This document shows positions 26,583-34,382 of a stretch of 64,000 bases of DNA, in pieces (the stretch's first letter is position 1; each line of letters begins with the position of its first letter). Origin of the DNA: CAITSH01 sp025356665. GTDB taxonomy: Bacteria; Pseudomonadota; Gammaproteobacteria; Burkholderiales; SG8-39. The notes under the pieces are model-generated. The model saw only the letters and a list, made by a program, of their open reading frames with translations. It made no database searches and was not told where the DNA came from. The DNA lies in NCBI GenBank assembly GCA_025356665.1, contig JANXRV010000094.1:1-64000 (forward strand), read 5' to 3'. A program made the position numbers and the translations under genes.

Positions 26583-28333
26583 GATGGTTTTCTCTTGACT
26601 GCGGGAAGATCGGTGCATACGCCTTCATAAAGCTCGGCGGCCATGCCCACCGACTCCCCGAGCGTCGGGTGCGGATGGATCGTCCTGCCTATATCAGTCG
26701 CATCGGCGCCCATTTCAATCGCCAACGCCAGTTCGCTGATCAGGTCACCCGCTCCAGTACCGACGATCCCGCCGCCAACCACCCGGTGCGTCTCCTCGTT
26801 GACGATCAGCTTGGTGAAGCCCTCGTCACGACCGTTGGCAATGGCACGCCCCGAAGCGGCCCAGGGAAACTTCCCGACGCCGACCTTGATACCCTGATTT
26901 TTCGCCTCCTCTTCGGTGAGCCCAACCCAGGCGATTTCCGGATCGGTATAAGCCACAGACGGGATGACAGAAGCATCGAAAAACGATTTTTGTCCGGCTG
27001 CCACCTCGGCCGCCACATGCCCCTCGTGCACCGCCTTGTGCGCCAGCATGGGCTGGCCGACGATGTCGCCGATGGCAAAAATATGCGGCACATTGGTGCG
27101 CATCTGGCCGTCCACCGGGATGAAGCCGCGCTCACTTACGTTGATGCCGGCGGCGGCGGCGGCTATTTTCCCACCGTTGGGCACGCGACCGACCGAAACC
27201 AGCACGAGATCGTAAAGCTTCGGCTCCGCCGGCGCGTTTTCGCCCTCAAACCACACCTTGATCCCCTCCCTTAACGCCTCGACCTTGGTGGTGCGGGTCT
27301 TGAGCATGATTTTATCAAAACGCTTGGCGTTGAAAGTCTGCCAGACCTTCACGAGGTCGCGGTCGGCGCCGGCCATCAACCCGTCCATCATCTCGACCAC
27401 GTCGAGGCGCGCACCAAGCGTCGAATAAACCGTGCCCATTTCCAGGCCGATGATGCCACCGCCTATCACCAACATGCGCTTGGGCCTGGAACGCAACTCC
27501 AGCGCCCCGGTCGAGTCGACAATGCGCGGATCATCGGGCATGGTCGGGATTTTCGAAGCCTGTGATCCGGCCGCGATAATGGCATTCTTGAACGCGACAA
27601 GCTTGCGCCCTTCTTTGGTCTCGACCGTCAGGTGCTTGGGGCCGGCGAAGGTTCCCAAGCCCTGCAACACGGTGACCTTGCGCGCCTTGGCCATGCCGGA
27701 CAGCCCGGAAGTGAGCTTGCCCACAACCTTTTCCTTCCAGTTGCGTAATTTGTCGATGTCCACCTCAGGTTTGCCAAAGACAATGCCATGCTCGGATATG
27801 TTCTGCGCCTCGTCCATCACTGCGGCAACATGGAGCAAGGCCTTGGACGGAATGCAACCCACGTTGAGGCACACGCCGCCAAGCGTGGCATAGCGCTCGA
27901 CCAGAACGACAGACATGCCAAGATCGGCTGCGCGAAATGCCGCCGAATATCCGCCTGGGCCGGCGCCAAGCACAAGCACATCGCAACTCAGATCTGCAGG
28001 GCCGCCGAAGGCCGCGACGGCGGGCGAGGGTGCCGGGGATGATGACGGCGGCGCCAAGTTCACAGGCAAGGCAGTGGCCGGGGCCACGGCACCGCTCGAT
28101 TCCTCGAGCATGAGCACAGTCGCCCCTTGCGACAGTTTGTCCCCGACCTTGACACGCAACTCTTTGACCACGCCCGCATGGGGTGAGGGAATTTCGATGG
28201 TCGCCTTGTCCGATTCGAGCGAAAGCAGGGACTGCTCTTTCTCAACCTGGTCACCAGCCTTTACCAGCACCTCGACGACGTCGACATCCTTGAAATCCCC
28301 GATATCCGGAATTTTTACTTCTATGAGGCTCAT
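26579..28333 (-). CDS. lpdA: Dihydrolipoyl dehydrogenase with N-terminal lipoyl domain (E3 of PDH)
   Basis: E3 reoxidises the dihydrolipoyl arm of the pyruvate dehydrogenase complex and passes electrons to NAD. The 584-aa form has an extra lipoyl domain (residues 1-80, lipoyl lysine K43 in ESDKATIEI), an Ala/Pro linker, then the FAD/NAD disulfide oxidoreductase. GAGPGGY near 123-129 and the redox disulfide C155/C160 are visible. HPHPTLGES supplies the base. Lipoyl-bearing E3 is common in betaproteobacteria. It overlaps the BPH gene upstream and rpiA downstream by 4 bases each. The other PDH genes lie just upstream. Confidence 0.96.
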   Translation of the reverse strand: MSLIEVKIPDIGDFKDVDVVEVLVKAGDQVEKEQSLLSLESDKATIEIPSPHAGVVKELRVKVGDKLSQGATVLMLEESSGAVAPATALPVNLAPPSSSPAPSPAVAAFGGPADLSCDVLVLGAGPGGYSAAFRAADLGMSVVLVERYATLGGVCLNVGCIPSKALLHVAAVMDEAQNISEHGIVFGKPEVDIDKLRNWKEKVVGKLTSGLSGMAKARKVTVLQGLGTFAGPKHLTVETKEGRKLVAFKNAIIAAGSQASKIPTMPDDPRIVDSTGALELRSRPKRMLVIGGGIIGLEMGTVYSTLGARLDVVEMMDGLMAGADRDLVKVWQTFNAKRFDKIMLKTRTTKVEALREGIKVWFEGENAPAEPKLYDLVLVSVGRVPNGGKIAAAAAGINVSERGFIPVDGQMRTNVPHIFAIGDIVGQPMLAHKAVHEGHVAAEVAAGQKSFFDASVIPSVAYTDPEIAWVGLTEEEAKNQGIKVGVGKFPWAASGRAIANGRDEGFTKLIVNEETHRVVGGGIVGTGAGDLISELALAIEMGADATDIGRTIHPHPTLGESVGMAAELYEGVCTDLPAVKRKPS

Positions 28334-28905
28334 GACTTTGCTTTCAGTTTGATCGAGTGCACATGCAGCGGTGCACCTGAGTTCTTGTCAAATTCAATCC
28401 CCGCCATGACGCCGGCCCGGGCGACTTCAGCCGCGCTTTTTGCACGCCCCCAGACGGTGTACATGGCGCCGAGGGAAAAATTACGCCCTGACCCAACCGC
28501 CCAGAACCGTTCGAAATCGAACACTTCCCGATAAGAATAAACCGCATATATACCGCTCGCATTGGCGATCACCGCGGTAATCTGCGAAGACTCATAAGGG
28601 TCGTCGTCGTCTTCCTTTGGATTCAAAAAAGCCTGCTCCTTGAGCAGCGGGTGCAGAACCCTGAAAGACTCATAGACCTCGGCGCGGCTGCCCAGCTTAA
28701 GGTCCCTGTGTTTGGCGAATAGATTTTCGAGCACAAGGTGATGCGCAGAACTGCCGCACACGCCGACATAAGAGCCGTTGTAACGCAAAACCTTGTCATG
28801 GACCCGTTTATACGGGTCCGCGACCCGCGTGTCGCCGAAGGTCGTCAGCGTGTCGGCCGCCATGGCAACCGATCCGTTCCTCCTGGCTATGCAGATGGTG
28901 GTCAT
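28330..28905 (-). CDS. Betaproteobacterial proteasome homologue (BPH) peptidase
   Basis: A 191-aa Ntn-hydrolase related to HslV and proteasome beta subunits. It starts MTTICIARRNG, so removal of Met exposes Thr2 as the nucleophile. D18 fits proteasome Asp17, and K38 in HDKV probably replaces Lys33. VCGSSAHHLVLE and NPKEDDDDPYESSQ distinguish it from HslV and match BPH, a family found mostly in betaproteobacteria that forms a 14-mer double ring with unknown partner and substrate. No ATPase such as HslU is encoded nearby. It overlaps lpd by 4 bases (ATGA). No clear Shine-Dalgarno precedes its start. HslV annotation would be the main alternative, but no hslU is present. Confidence 0.85.
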   Translation of the reverse strand: MTTICIARRNGSVAMAADTLTTFGDTRVADPYKRVHDKVLRYNGSYVGVCGSSAHHLVLENLFAKHRDLKLGSRAEVYESFRVLHPLLKEQAFLNPKEDDDDPYESSQITAVIANASGIYAVYSYREVFDFERFWAVGSGRNFSLGAMYTVWGRAKSAAEVARAGVMAGIEFDKNSGAPLHVHSIKLKAKS

Positions 28906-28924
28906 TTGTTGGTGAATGGGAATT

Positions 28925-28994
28925 GGGAAATGGTGAAAAGGAGATCGCGATGGGCTATCGGCGGCCGATCACCATTTACGATTCACCATTTTCC
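28925..28994. repeat. Cluster of direct and inverted TGGTGAA/TTCACCA repeats
   Basis: GGAAATGGTGAA (28926-28937) is almost exactly inverted at 28982-28994, with one extra T. TCACCATTT also occurs twice in direct orientation (28969-28977 and 28983-28991). The cluster fills most of the 108-bp gap between aceF and the BPH gene. It may form a hairpin controlling BPH-lpd expression or be a local repeat-derived insertion. Confidence 0.5.
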
Positions 28995-29013
28995 ATACAC
29001 CGATTATCGATTG

Positions 29014-30342
29014 TTAGAGCAGGGAGCGCCTGATGTCGGAGAGCACCGACGCCAGATACGATGTAAACCGCGCCGCCGATGCCCCGTCGATAACACGGTG
29101 ATCATAGGACAGGGACAAAGGCAGCATCAGCCTTGGCACAAACTCCTTGCCATTCCAGACCGGACGCATCGCCGCCTTGGACACCCCGAGTATCGCCACC
29201 TCGGGCGCGTTAATGATCGGCGTGAAGGCGCTGCCGCCGATACCGCCGAGGCTGGAGATCGAAAAACATCCGCCCTGCATGTCACCGGGCTTTAATTTTT
29301 TATCCCGCGCCAGCTTGGAAATTTCTGACAACTCGCGAGCCAGGTCGAACACCCCCTTGCGGTCCGCATCGCGAATCACCGGAACCACCAAGCCATCGGG
29401 CGTGTCGACGGCGACGCCGACGTGAAAATATTTTTTCAGGATCAAATTTTCGCCCGTCTTGTCGAGAGAGGCGTTGAAGTCCGGATAGTGCCGGAGGGCG
29501 GTGACGCTGGCCTTGATCAGGAACGCCAACATGGTCAGTTTGAACCCCTGCTTTTCCGTCTCGGCGGTGTTCGACTTGCGGAACGCCTCAAGATCGGTAA
29601 TGTCGGCATCATCAAATTGCGTCACGTGTGGGATGCCGACCCAGTTGCGGTGCAGATTGGCACCGGACAGCTTTTTGATGCGCGACAGCGGCTTGGGCTC
29701 GACCGGACCGAACTTGGCAAAATCGACATTGGGCCACTCAGGCAGGTTAAATCCGTAACCACCCGGCACGGTTGCACCGGAGGCAAGCGCCGGCGTGCCG
29801 TTAATGACACCTTTGACAAAACCGTGCACGTCCTGCTGCGTCACCCGGCCTTTGGGTCCGCTGCCCCTTACCTTGGCCAGGTCAACACCAAGTTCGCGCG
29901 CGAATTTTCGAATGCTGGGGCTGGCATGCGGCTTGAAGGTGGCCGACTCAAACACCGGCTCGAACGGTACCGGTGCGGGCGGGGCGATCAGCGCAGGGGT
30001 CGGGGCGGTGGCGGGGGCGATTGTGACCGGCGCCGGCGCAGCCGCGGCCGCAGCCTTGGGCGCGCTTGGCGCCGCCACGGCTAAGGCAAGCTCACCGCCC
30101 CCAGTCTCGTCGAGCAAGAGCAACAGGCTGCCCTCGCACACCTTGTCGCCGACTTTTATTTTTAATTCCTTGACCACACCCGCGGCGGGCGAGGGAATTT
30201 CCATGGTGGCCTTGTCCGACTCGACCGAGATCAGCGACTGCTCGGGCTTTACGACATCGCCTACGCTGACCAGAACCTCCACAACATCAACTTCCTTGAA
30301 GTCACCGATGTCGGGAACATGCACCTCTCTGATACCAGCCAT
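29014..30342 (-). CDS. aceF: Dihydrolipoyllysine acetyltransferase (E2 of PDH)
   Basis: E2 forms the core of pyruvate dehydrogenase and transfers acetyl from lipoyl to CoA. The 442-aa protein has one lipoyl domain (residues 1-80; lipoyl K44 in ESDKATMEI), an Ala/Pro-rich linker (about 85-130), a peripheral subunit-binding domain (about 138-175; ASPSIRKFARELGVDLAKV) and the catalytic domain ending with DHRVIDGA, which holds the active His. E. coli AceF has three lipoyl domains, so this is the compact form. It follows aceE by 96 bases. Confidence 0.96.
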   Translation of the reverse strand: MAGIREVHVPDIGDFKEVDVVEVLVSVGDVVKPEQSLISVESDKATMEIPSPAAGVVKELKIKVGDKVCEGSLLLLLDETGGGELALAVAAPSAPKAAAAAAPAPVTIAPATAPTPALIAPPAPVPFEPVFESATFKPHASPSIRKFARELGVDLAKVRGSGPKGRVTQQDVHGFVKGVINGTPALASGATVPGGYGFNLPEWPNVDFAKFGPVEPKPLSRIKKLSGANLHRNWVGIPHVTQFDDADITDLEAFRKSNTAETEKQGFKLTMLAFLIKASVTALRHYPDFNASLDKTGENLILKKYFHVGVAVDTPDGLVVPVIRDADRKGVFDLARELSEISKLARDKKLKPGDMQGGCFSISSLGGIGGSAFTPIINAPEVAILGVSKAAMRPVWNGKEFVPRLMLPLSLSYDHRVIDGASAARFTSYLASVLSDIRRSLL

Positions 30343-30438
30343 TTATTTTCCTTGCTTGTTGTTGCGTCGCAGGTACATCGCGGTTGCGTCAGCGGAGGCG
30401 CAGGCCGCCCCTCCAACTTCCAAATAGTCAGACTTGTT

Positions 30439-33123
30439 TCAAACCGATAACGGGTTCGGCTTCGAGGGGTCGAGGCCGTATTTCTTTATCGCATCAGCCA
30501 CCACAGACGGTTTGATCGCGCCCTCATCGGCAAGCGCTTTGAGTGCCGTTACCACAACCCAATGCCGGTTGACCTCGAAGTGGCGGCGCAACTGCTCGCG
30601 GGTGTCGGAACGCCCGAAACCATCTGTTCCCAGTACGCGGAAGCTGCGCCCCTTGGGCATAAACGGGCGGATCTGGTCGGCAAACGCCTTCATGTAGTCC
30701 GTCGACGCAATCACCGGGCCATCGTGTTTTTCCAGACTTTGTTCGACATAGCTCTTTTTTGCCGTTTCTGTCGGGTGCAACAAATTCCAACGCTCCACAT
30801 CATGCCCTTCGCGTCGCAACTCGGTGAAACTTGGGCAACTCCAGATATCGGATGCGACATCCCATTCCTTCTCCAGCAGATCGGCGGCCGCAATGACCTC
30901 ACGCAGGATGGTGCCCGAGCCCATCAGTTGCACCTTGTTCTTTTTCTTACCCGCCTCCTTGAACAGATACATACCCTTCAAAATACCCTGGTTCGTACCC
31001 GGAGCGGTCGGTAGCGCAGGGTGGATGTAGTTCTCGTTCATCACGGTGATGTAATAGAACACGTCCTCCTGGTTGGTCACCATGCGGCGCAGGCCGTCAT
31101 GAATGATGACCGCAAGCTCATAGCCGAAGCTAGGATCGTAGGACACGCAGTTGGGAATGACTGACGACAGCACATGACTGTGGCCGTCCTCATGCTGCAG
31201 TCCCTCGCCATTCAGCGTGGTGCGGCCGGCGGTCCCGCCAAGCAGGAAACCGCGCGCACGCTGGTCGCCCGCCGCCCAGGCAAGGTCGCCAATGCGCTGC
31301 ATGCCGAACATCGAATAAAAAATATAAAACGGCACGGTGACGACGTTGGTTGTGCTGTAGGAAGTGGCGGCGGCAATCCATGAAGAAAAAGCACCGGCCT
31401 CGTTGATGCCTTCTTCAAGAATCTGTCCCGCCTTGTCCTCGCGGTAATACATCACCTGGTCTTTGTCGACCGGCTCGTATTTCTGCCCCTCAATGGAGAA
31501 AATGCCCAACTGGCGGAACATGCCCTCCATACCAAAGGTGCGCGCCTCATCCGGGACGATAGGCACGATGTGCTTGCCGATGTTTTTATCCCGCACCAGC
31601 GCGGTGAGAATGCGCACGAAGGCCATCGTCGTGCTGATTTCCCGATCTGTCGCCTTGAGCACCTGATCGAACGCGGCCAGCTCGGGAACCTGCGGCACCG
31701 CCTCCGACTTGCGCCGGCGCTGCGGCAGGTAGCCGCCCAGCGCCTTGCGCCGTTCCTGCAGGTAAATCATTTCGGGCGAATCGGCGGCCGGTTTATAAAA
31801 CGGCAGGGATTCAAGCTGGTCATCCGGAATCGGGATGTTGAAACGGTCGCGAAACTGGCGGATGGACACCAGGTCCATTTTTTTCTGCTGGTGCGTCGTG
31901 TTCTTGCCCTCGCCGATTTTGCCCATGCCGTAACCCTTTACGGTCTTGGCGAGAATGACCGTGGGCTGCCCCTTGTGCTGCGTCGCAGCGGCATAAGCGG
32001 CGTAAATTTTGTGCGGATCATGGCCGCCACGATTGAGGCGCCAGATGTCGTCATCAGTCATGCGCGACACCATCTCCAGTGTCTTTGGATTCTTACCAAA
32101 GAAATTCTTCCTGACAAATGCCCCATCATTGGCCTTGAAATTCTGGTACTCGCCATCGACGGTCTCCTCCATGATCTTGAGCAGCACACCGTCCTTGTCA
32201 CGGGCCAGCAGCGGATCCCAGTATGAACCCCAGATCAGCTTGATGACATTCCAGCCGGCGCCACGGAACTCACCTTCGAGCTCCTGGATAATCTTGCCGT
32301 TACCGCGCACCGGACCATCTAGGCGCTGCAGGTTGCAATTGATAACGAATATGAGGTTGTCGAGCTTTTCGCGTGCGGCCATGCCGATCGCCCCGAGTGA
32401 TTCGGGTTCATCCGTCTCTCCGTCGCCAAGGAAGGCCCAGACCTTGCGGTTGGACGTGTCAGCGAAACCGCGGGCATGCAGATACTTGAGGTAACGCGCC
32501 TGGTAAATCGCTTGCAGCGGTCCGAGCCCCATCGACACCGTCGGGAACTGCCAGAAATCGGGCATCAGCCAAGGATGCGGATATGAGGTGACGCCCTTGC
32601 CCTCGACATCGCGGCGAAAATTGGTGATCTGCTCCTCGGTCAGGCGCCCCTCGAGAAAAGCGCGCGCATAGACGCCGGGGGCGGAGTGGCCCTGGAAATA
32701 GATAAGGTCGCCGCCATGCCCCTCGTGAGGCGCATTCCAGAAATGATTGAATCCGATCCCAAAGAGCGTGCCGACCGATGCAAAGCTGGCAATGTGGCCA
32801 CCCAGGTCACCTTCGACCTTGTTCGCCTTGGCCACCATGACCATGGCATTCCAGCGCGCGTAGGAGCGAATGCGCTCCTCCAGGGCATGGTCGCCGGGGG
32901 AGCGCTGCTCCATGTGCGGCGGTATGGTATTGAGATAGGCAGTCTGCGCGTTATAGGGCAGATACGCGCCAGAACGACGCGCTTTATCGATGAGTTTTTC
33001 CAGCAGGTAGTGCGCGCGGTCTGCGCCCTCACGCTCGAGTACGGCCTCCATTGCGTCGAGCCACTCCTTGGTCTCAAGCGTATCGGGGTCGTTGGCGGCG
33101 GGAAATTCGGGGATTGCGGACAT
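30439..33123 (-). CDS. aceE: Pyruvate dehydrogenase E1 component, homodimeric type
   Basis: E1 decarboxylates pyruvate on thiamine diphosphate and acetylates the lipoyl arm of E2. At 894 aa it has the length of the single-chain AceE type. The ThDP motif GDGETDEPES (near residues 231-240) with NCNLQRLDG, the phosphate loop SYPHPWLMPDFWQFPTVSMG region and QHEDGHSHV are conserved. GAGG lies 7 bases upstream of ATG 33121-33123. It starts the PDH genes and is divergent from folD. Confidence 0.97.
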   Translation of the reverse strand: MSAIPEFPAANDPDTLETKEWLDAMEAVLEREGADRAHYLLEKLIDKARRSGAYLPYNAQTAYLNTIPPHMEQRSPGDHALEERIRSYARWNAMVMVAKANKVEGDLGGHIASFASVGTLFGIGFNHFWNAPHEGHGGDLIYFQGHSAPGVYARAFLEGRLTEEQITNFRRDVEGKGVTSYPHPWLMPDFWQFPTVSMGLGPLQAIYQARYLKYLHARGFADTSNRKVWAFLGDGETDEPESLGAIGMAAREKLDNLIFVINCNLQRLDGPVRGNGKIIQELEGEFRGAGWNVIKLIWGSYWDPLLARDKDGVLLKIMEETVDGEYQNFKANDGAFVRKNFFGKNPKTLEMVSRMTDDDIWRLNRGGHDPHKIYAAYAAATQHKGQPTVILAKTVKGYGMGKIGEGKNTTHQQKKMDLVSIRQFRDRFNIPIPDDQLESLPFYKPAADSPEMIYLQERRKALGGYLPQRRRKSEAVPQVPELAAFDQVLKATDREISTTMAFVRILTALVRDKNIGKHIVPIVPDEARTFGMEGMFRQLGIFSIEGQKYEPVDKDQVMYYREDKAGQILEEGINEAGAFSSWIAAATSYSTTNVVTVPFYIFYSMFGMQRIGDLAWAAGDQRARGFLLGGTAGRTTLNGEGLQHEDGHSHVLSSVIPNCVSYDPSFGYELAVIIHDGLRRMVTNQEDVFYYITVMNENYIHPALPTAPGTNQGILKGMYLFKEAGKKKNKVQLMGSGTILREVIAAADLLEKEWDVASDIWSCPSFTELRREGHDVERWNLLHPTETAKKSYVEQSLEKHDGPVIASTDYMKAFADQIRPFMPKGRSFRVLGTDGFGRSDTREQLRRHFEVNRHWVVVTALKALADEGAIKPSVVADAIKKYGLDPSKPNPLSV

Positions 33124-33228
33124 GATTACCTCATCGACGGCGGGATACTGGAAACAACACCGGAATCAGCGTGCATTCAAAAGTAACTCAATACGCGGCC
33201 AGGGGCGCGGCATACTCATGGCCGACTT

Positions 33229-33256
33229 GGAAAAAGCGCGGAAAAAGCGCTTTTTC
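33229..33256. promoter_or_regulatory. 16-bp palindrome and direct repeat in the aceE/folD gap
   Basis: GAAAAAGCGCTTTTTC (33241-33256) is a perfect palindrome, and its left half GGAAAAAGCGC is also repeated directly at 33229-33239. It lies 106 bases upstream of aceE in the 312-bp divergent gap. It could be an operator for the PDH genes or a loopless cruciform. Elsewhere in the gap several CCTTG repeats (33308-33344) and a small AAGGGC/GCCCTT hairpin are present, without a recognised function. Confidence 0.4.
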
Positions 33257-33435
33257 ACGCTGCAAAACAACAAGCACATCATACAATCAACCTCCAAGCT
33301 CGTTCAAGCCTTGTCCTTGTATCCTTGTAAAGGGCCTTGCCCTTGGCAAATCAAGCGCAGCCCTGCTGGTACAATGCCCGCCCCTCTCCCTTCTCTCCGG
33401 TTGCTTTCCCTCGGTTGCACCAAATTTTTTCAGGC

Positions 33436-34296
33436 ATGCAGACTCGAATTATCGATGGCGCCGCGATTGCGCGCGCAATTCGCGAAAAGCTGAAACTGCG
33501 CGTGATGCAAATGGCCGCGGGCGGGTGTGTGCCCGGCCTTGCCGTAATCCAGATCGGAGAGAACCCCGCATCCGCCGTTTACGTGCGAAACAAATTCCGC
33601 GCCTGCGCCGAGGCCGGGCTGCATTCGCAACTGGTTGCGCTGCCCCTTGGCGCGACAACGGAGCATTTACTCACCCGTATCGCAGACTTGAACGCCGATC
33701 CAAAAATTCACGGCATCCTGCTGCAACTGCCCTTGCCCGAGCAGATCGACGAGGACGCCGCCCTGCGCGCCATAGACCCGGCCAAGGATGTGGATGGATT
33801 TCATCCGCAAAACGCCGGTGCGCTTCTGGCGGGGAAACCGGTTTTTCTCCCTTGCACCCCCTATGCCGTGATGAAATTGCTTGAACACGAGGGCATTGCG
33901 GTCGCCGGCCGACACGCCGTTGTCATCGGCCGCTCCACTCTCGTCGGCAAACCAGCGGCGCTGCTGCTCTTGCAAGCGGGCGCAACCGTCACCGTATGCC
34001 ACTCCCAGACCCCCGATCTACCCTTGTTCACGCGCCAGGCCGACATTTTGGTGACCGCGACGGGCAAGCTGAACCTGCTCGACGGGGCCATGATCAAACC
34101 CGGGGCGGTCGTCATCGACGTCGGCATCAACCGCACAGCGGAGGGCAAACTGGCGGGGGACTGCGATTTTGCCAGTCTGCTCGGCAAGGCCGGCTGGATA
34201 ACGCCGGTTCCGGGCGGGATTGGACCGATGACGGTGGCCATGCTGTTGCTCAACACACTCCAGGCGGCGGAGCGCAGCCTGCACAACGCAGCCTAG
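33436..34296 (+). CDS. folD: Methylenetetrahydrofolate dehydrogenase / methenyltetrahydrofolate cyclohydrolase
   Basis: FolD interconverts 5,10-methylene- and 10-formyl-tetrahydrofolate through two activities in one site. The 286-aa protein shows Y49-x3-K53 (YVRNK), GILLQLPLP, the DVDGFHP signature, GRSTLVGKPAALLLL and PVPGGIGPMTVAMLL. ATG 33436 gives the family length; the Shine-Dalgarno is weak (CAGG). It is followed after 86 bases by prlC. Confidence 0.96.
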   Translation: MQTRIIDGAAIARAIREKLKLRVMQMAAGGCVPGLAVIQIGENPASAVYVRNKFRACAEAGLHSQLVALPLGATTEHLLTRIADLNADPKIHGILLQLPLPEQIDEDAALRAIDPAKDVDGFHPQNAGALLAGKPVFLPCTPYAVMKLLEHEGIAVAGRHAVVIGRSTLVGKPAALLLLQAGATVTVCHSQTPDLPLFTRQADILVTATGKLNLLDGAMIKPGAVVIDVGINRTAEGKLAGDCDFASLLGKAGWITPVPGGIGPMTVAMLLLNTLQAAERSLHNAA

Positions 34297-34382
34297 CCGG
34301 AAGAAAATCCCGCAAGAGTCTTGTTAAACCGTGAACCGGCCCGTTACGTTAGAGGGTCTTACCGTTGACTGGAAGGAAAAGC

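Noticed and set aside
28330..28905. Annotation of the BPH gene as hslV
   Set aside because: The insert near residue 30 and the DDDDPYESS block match BPH, and there is no hslU next to it.
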